A stretch of 40,877 nt of DNA from Mariprofundus sp. (GTDB lineage Bacteria; Pseudomonadota; Zetaproteobacteria; Mariprofundales; Mariprofundaceae). Where the stretch lies: assembly GCA_030951025.1 (NCBI GenBank), contig JAUZQK010000019.1:1-40877 (forward strand). The letters are read 5' to 3'. The notes under the pieces are model-generated. The model was given only the letters and a program-made list of their open reading frames with translations, did no database searches and had not been told where the DNA came from. Shown here in pieces: positions 37,681 to 40,877 of the stretch. Made by a program: the position numbers and the translations under genes. The first letter of the stretch is position 1. Every line of letters begins with the position of its first letter.

Positions 37681-37779
37681 AGACTACAACAGAGGCGGTG
37701 AAAGCCGCAGAGCCCGAACGGCTGAATCATGCCCTGAGCTGTACCATGCAAAAACGCCAAATCGGTGTATGATAAGCTG

Positions 37780-38466
37780 ATGGCGATCCTACATCATCCG
37801 CTCCTGCGAATTTTATACATCGCAGCCTTACTGACGATCAATGCCAGCACTGCCTTGCTCCATGCAAGTGAAAATCAACCGCTGCGCCACTATCCAGAGA
37901 CCATCGCTGTATTGAAAACGCTCTACCATTCGGAAAGCCTTGCGCATCAACGCTACCTGGCCTTTTCCCGTGTAGCCTTAAAAGAACAGCATGAAAATAT
38001 CGCTTATTTGTTTAAAGCGCTGGCTGAATCGGAAGCTATTCACGCCAGCAACTTCAAACGTATTCTCATCAGTCTGGGTGCAAATAATATTCCAACACGC
38101 ATCGCAACAGTTCAAACCGGAAGCACAAAAGCAAACCTGCGCTTTGCTACCGAGGTTGAACTGGCGGAAATCGATACCGAATATCCCCGTTACCTTCAAC
38201 GTATTAAACAGGAAAATCATACCGAAGCATTAAAGTACATCGACTACGGCTGGCATGCAGAAAGGCAACACCGAGAACTGATTAAGCAAATCAACAGCGC
38301 TACCGGATTTTTCTTTTCCATGCTGGTAAAACGCTTTCGCAAGCAATCCAACAGCTATTTTGTCAATCGGAATTGCGGTGCCACCGTTACACAATTACCC
38401 GAACAAAAATGCCCTGTTTGCCACAAGCCGATCAACACTTATTTCAAGGTCACAAAGCCGACATAG
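37780..38466 (+). CDS. Exported rubrerythrin/ferritin-like protein with a degenerate rubredoxin end
   Basis: This protein of about 228 residues has an N-terminal signal sequence (ILYIAALLTINASTALLHA) and a ferritin-like four-helix domain with di-iron-type glutamate motifs: YHSESLAHQRYLAF, LAESEAIHASNF (ExxH), ATEVELAEIDTEYP and WHAERQHREL (ExxH). The C-terminus (SYFVNRNCGATV, KCPVCHKP) is a rubredoxin-like knuckle in which the first Cys of the four is missing (NRNCG for CxxCG). Rubrerythrins act in peroxide reduction and iron handling and are usually cytoplasmic. It reads away from the double Fur box. The start could be this ATG or a GTG at 37765; neither has a ribosome site. Confidence 0.85.
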   Translation: MAILHHPLLRILYIAALLTINASTALLHASENQPLRHYPETIAVLKTLYHSESLAHQRYLAFSRVALKEQHENIAYLFKALAESEAIHASNFKRILISLGANNIPTRIATVQTGSTKANLRFATEVELAEIDTEYPRYLQRIKQENHTEALKYIDYGWHAERQHRELIKQINSATGFFFSMLVKRFRKQSNSYFVNRNCGATVTQLPEQKCPVCHKPINTYFKVTKPT

Positions 38467-38531
38467 CCATCAATCAATCGCAAGTGATCCGCCCGTCCCG
38501 TGCAGCATTCACAGCTGGGGACTTTATACCA

Positions 38532-38618
38532 TCACGCACCTGCCTGAGAAATACCGGACATATAAAGTGAGACACAGAGCATCAAAATGGCAAGTGCTGC
38601 AATCATTATTACCTTCAT
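38532..38618 (-). CDS. Putative 28-residue single-helix membrane peptide
   Basis: On the minus strand an ATG (38618) preceded by AGAGGGG with 5 nt spacing opens a 28-codon frame. Its product is almost one hydrophobic helix (MKVIMIAALAILMLC, then SLYMSG) with a short polar end. It fits a small inner-membrane protein like those attached to transporters or oxidases. It lies in the gap between the rubrerythrin-like and CBS genes. I do not recognise the family; the good ribosome site is the main evidence. Confidence 0.5.
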   Translation of the reverse strand: MKVIMIAALAILMLCVSLYMSGISQAGA

Positions 38619-38714
38619 CATTACCCCTCTTTTACCTTAGAATCACGCGCCCATCATGAGTTTAACGCCACTTCCACGCATATCTCAACTTAAGAAAAGC
38701 TGTTTAAAGCCTGC

Positions 38715-39356
38715 TCATGACCACAGATTCAGATCAAAATTCACCATCACAGCCCGGAGAATATCACTGCGGGTAATCATGCCAACAAGCTGATCCTTTT
38801 CTGTAACCGGCATGGCACCAATATGCTGTTCGACAAACACTCTGGCAATATAGCGGGCATCTGTATCGATGCTGGCACTAAGCACATCCGTTTTCATGAT
38901 GCTCTCAAGCGATATTTCCTGTTTATCCTTGGCACAATGCACACACACACCGGCTGATCCACACAAACAGCTGACAATATCCCGATCCGAAATCATACCG
39001 ACAATCTGCTGCTCGGATGACAACACAGGGATATGTCGAAACTTACCATCAGCCAAAGCATCCAACGCCACCGCCACGGTTGCAGTCGATAACACATATA
39101 CCACCGGAGCTGTCATAATTTGCCCGGCTTTGAGTGATCTACTTTTTTCGCGAATCGCTTCTGCTTTTTGATACTGCTGTGTTGCTGCCGAAGAATGATA
39201 ATCTCTGGCCGCAGGCGCATGACCCGGCTGACTTTCAATGGTTGTTTTGATGGCTTGTTTGGCAGCAACTGCAGCCGGTTTCGCTACCGCATGGCGTACA
39301 AACAATTGTTCCAGAGAAACCGGATTGGTGATGCCCGGACCATACACAGTAAACAT
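38715..39356 (-). CDS. CBS-domain protein with a four-cysteine insert
   Basis: This 213-residue protein has a variable N-terminus beginning MFTVYGPGITNPVSLEQLF (about 1-75), then two CBS domains (IMTAPVVYVLSTATVAVALD...IVGMISDRDI and IMKTDVLSASIDTDARYIA...LVGMITRSDIL). CBS pairs bind adenosine nucleotides or SAM and act as regulatory switches. Between them lies CLCGSAGVCVHC (Cys 130, 132, 138, 141), an insert I do not associate with ordinary CBS proteins and which may bind metal or an Fe-S cluster. ATG 39356 has GGAGAGG 7 nt upstream. There is no membrane segment. Confidence 0.88.
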   Translation of the reverse strand: MFTVYGPGITNPVSLEQLFVRHAVAKPAAVAAKQAIKTTIESQPGHAPAARDYHSSAATQQYQKAEAIREKSRSLKAGQIMTAPVVYVLSTATVAVALDALADGKFRHIPVLSSEQQIVGMISDRDIVSCLCGSAGVCVHCAKDKQEISLESIMKTDVLSASIDTDARYIARVFVEQHIGAMPVTEKDQLVGMITRSDILRAVMVNFDLNLWS

Positions 39357-39452
39357 CGTCACACCTCTCCAAAGCCATGCTAAAGTCAATCCGACAAAAG
39401 CTGAATCAATAGCCCAATAATAAAGCCCTAAACCACAAAAGCTTCAATCAAT

Positions 39453-40217
39453 CTATTGTGCAGCTCCTGAAAAAGCACCTTCGATATCAGCCAGCGCCGG
39501 AAACCAGTTAATGATCCAGCCTGAGATCATGCTAAAGCTGCCAAAGAAAATAAGCAGGCCAACAATAATTAATAACACACCTGATATTTTCTCAATCAAG
39601 GCCAGATGACGCTTAAAGCCCTGTGACCAGCGTAAAAACGAATCCGTCGCCAATGCCGCCAGCAAAAATGGAATGGCCAGGCCAAGCGAATAGGCAAACA
39701 ACAGGAAAATACCATTCGACATGTCACCCTGACTACCGGCCACCGCAAGAATGGCTCCGAGAATAGGGCCTATGCACGGTGTCCAGCCAAAGGCAAAAGC
39801 CGCACCCAGCACCAGAGCGCCAAAGCCTTTATTTGAATTTACCCCATTGGCATCAAAACGCGCATCCATCATCAACAGCGGGATACGAATCAAGCCGGTA
39901 TAATGCAGGCCAAACACGACAATAATACCACCGGCGATTTTACCCAGCATATCCATATGGCTCAGCATCCATTGACCCAGCAATGTCGCCGAAGCACCCA
40001 AAGCAATAAACACCAGACTAAAGCCGGACACGAACCACAGCGATTGAATCAATGCCCGCCGGCGCACGCCTGACGATGCCTCATCCTGCTGACGCAATTC
40101 ATCCACCGATACACCGGAAATATACGACAAATAAGCCGGCACCAGCGGCAATACGCAGGGTGATAAAAACGATAACAACCCGGCAATCAGGGCTCCTGCC
40201 CATGTAACTTCAATCAT
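39453..40217 (-). CDS. ccdA: CcdA-type cytochrome c biogenesis / thiol-electron transfer membrane protein
   Basis: This 254-residue inner-membrane protein with six helices passes electrons from cytoplasmic thioredoxin to periplasmic thiol proteins. The family signatures are LLSFLSPCVLPLVPAYLSYISG with its active-site Cys, and AFGWTPCIGPILGAILA with the second. Length fits CcdA, the short form of DsbD. GGGAG lies 6 nt before the ATG. A thioredoxin-like gene is encoded upstream on the same strand, a likely partner. Confidence 0.94.
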   Translation of the reverse strand: MIEVTWAGALIAGLLSFLSPCVLPLVPAYLSYISGVSVDELRQQDEASSGVRRRALIQSLWFVSGFSLVFIALGASATLLGQWMLSHMDMLGKIAGGIIVVFGLHYTGLIRIPLLMMDARFDANGVNSNKGFGALVLGAAFAFGWTPCIGPILGAILAVAGSQGDMSNGIFLLFAYSLGLAIPFLLAALATDSFLRWSQGFKRHLALIEKISGVLLIIVGLLIFFGSFSMISGWIINWFPALADIEGAFSGAAQ

Positions 40218-40643
40218 TCTCTTACTCCCAAACGTGTAATATTTTTGCTAACTGTTCAGATCATCACTGATTTGCCCGGTGCCAGCGTTAGCGTGCTCAC
40301 AACAACAAGCGGCATCGTTCTGCATTGCCTTCAACCACATCAGCAGGCGAAACAGTCGCATTAGACTTATAAACGGCTGAATACTTACAACGTTTCTCAT
40401 TGGCACACACGATATTCAAGAGATGGGTTTTCGCAATGCGACATACGTCGCTATCCAATCAGCACTCCAGATTTTGCCACGCCAAACTGGCACGCCTGCC
40501 TTAACGCTGCATGAAGTTAAAAACGTTGCTGCCATACGAACCGCAGAGCAAGTTTTAATGGCTCGCCAACCTCGAATACATAGATTTAATCGTAACATAA
40601 GTCCTTACAGCTGTTCGAGATGGGCTTGCTTCGCGCACTTCCT
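40218..40643. other. 426-bp gap without a confident gene
   Basis: Several short frames exist on both strands (plus 40423-40668, minus 40416-40598, and Cys-containing minus frames of about 50 codons from 40256 to 40460), but none has a good ribosome site or recognisable motif. No tRNA, terminator with T-run or inverted repeat was found. The part next to ccdA should contain its promoter, if ccdA is not read from the upstream gene. Confidence 0.5.
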
Positions 40644-40877
40644 TCATTCGTTTGCGACGAGCAACTGAACCATCTCATGCATCGCCGGCGATGACCAGTC
40701 CCGCTCGCCGATCATACGCCCGATAATGTGCCCATTCGATCTGATCAGATAGGTGGTTGGCAATCCGCGCACGGCATAGCGATTGCGCACACCGCCATCC
40801 GGATCGAGCAGAGTATGAAATTGTGGTGCCACCCTCTGCATGAATCGCCTCACTACCTCTTTATTGCCGCGATCCAC
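40644..40877 (-). CDS. Thioredoxin-like (TlpA-type) protein, C-terminal part, runs off the right edge
   Basis: The last 78 residues of a thioredoxin-fold protein are present: FHTLLDPDGGVRNRYAVRGLPTTYLIRSNGHIIGRMIGERDW. The cis-proline in GLPTTYLI and the DPDGGVRNRY strand are typical of TlpA/ResA-type AhpC-TSA domains. The active-site CxxC and the N-terminus lie beyond the window, so export and redox activity cannot be seen. With ccdA downstream on the same strand it probably forms a periplasmic disulfide-reduction pair. Confidence 0.85.
   Translation of the reverse strand: MDRGNKEVVRRFMQRVAPQFHTLLDPDGGVRNRYAVRGLPTTYLIRSNGHIIGRMIGERDWSSPAMHEMVQLLVANE

Noticed and set aside
37609-37681. Longer N-terminus of the cupredoxin
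   Set aside because: It would encode poly-Ile from the Fur boxes. GGAG followed 6 nt later by ATG 37609 gives a proper signal peptide.
37566-37772. Plus-strand frame across the Fur repeat, ending in a polar 30-residue tail
   Set aside because: Most of it is an Ile/Met-rich reading of the AT-rich inverted repeat and of the cupredoxin 5' end. It has no ribosome site of its own.

Overview
The window is a stretch of bacterial chromosome from a Gram-negative proteobacterium. Signs of this are lipoproteins with lipoboxes, RseC/DegP, an adenylylatable GlnA, PlsY, a LysM-dprA-topA block, DUF2782 and CcdA. The iron-handling genes at the right end and the overall gene mix would fit an iron-oxidising lineage such as the Zetaproteobacteria (Mariprofundus-like), but that placement is an impression from gene content, not a phylogenetic result. 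I see no tRNA, rRNA, insertion sequence, prophage or CRISPR array. Genes are tightly packed, with many 4-nt start/stop overlaps.

Left part (1-16.3 kb) is mostly housekeeping. It holds the 5' part of rpoH with a clear sigma-70 promoter, ligA, a thiol-redox pair (glutaredoxin-like and TlpA-like), and rseC-degP. Next are glnA with its terminator, a small unknown gene, an alpha/beta-hydrolase lipoprotein and a DUF2782 gene with a possibly leaderless mRNA. Then come a ThiE/TenI-like protein, SixA, an orphan TAXI binding protein, DAHP synthase, a GDSL lipase/esterase, a membrane-anchored RRM protein with a terminator-like leader hairpin, lipA and nhaA.

Middle part (16.4-23.0 kb) is a compact minus-strand cluster of five genes. 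In transcription order they are an FAD-dependent HemY-like oxidase, a small lipoprotein, a divergent ATP-PEP-carboxykinase homologue, a JmjC/cupin-like HxD...H protein and an exported DUF255 thioredoxin-fold protein. The carboxykinase homologue keeps the P-loop but lacks the oxaloacetate-binding Arg and one metal-binding Lys. Gene overlaps suggest coupled translation of most of the cluster. I regard it as a candidate undescribed pathway.

23.1-35.6 kb holds two membrane hybrid histidine kinases (the second behind a Pho-box-like repeat) flanking an NDUFA9-like dehydrogenase, plsY, a LysM protein, dprA, topA, a TIGR04073-type protein and rimI.

Right end (35.6-40.9 kb) is an iron module. A cupredoxin and an FTR1-type iron permease are encoded divergently from an exported rubrerythrin-like protein. 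Between them lies a perfect 24-bp inverted repeat in which each arm carries a Fur-box core. The permease is most unusual: its ORF continues, through an internal signal-peptide-like segment, into a domain resembling an outer-membrane beta-barrel. After this come a 28-residue membrane peptide, a CBS-domain protein with a four-cysteine insert, and ccdA with the C-terminal part of a thioredoxin-like protein, probably a disulfide-reduction pair.
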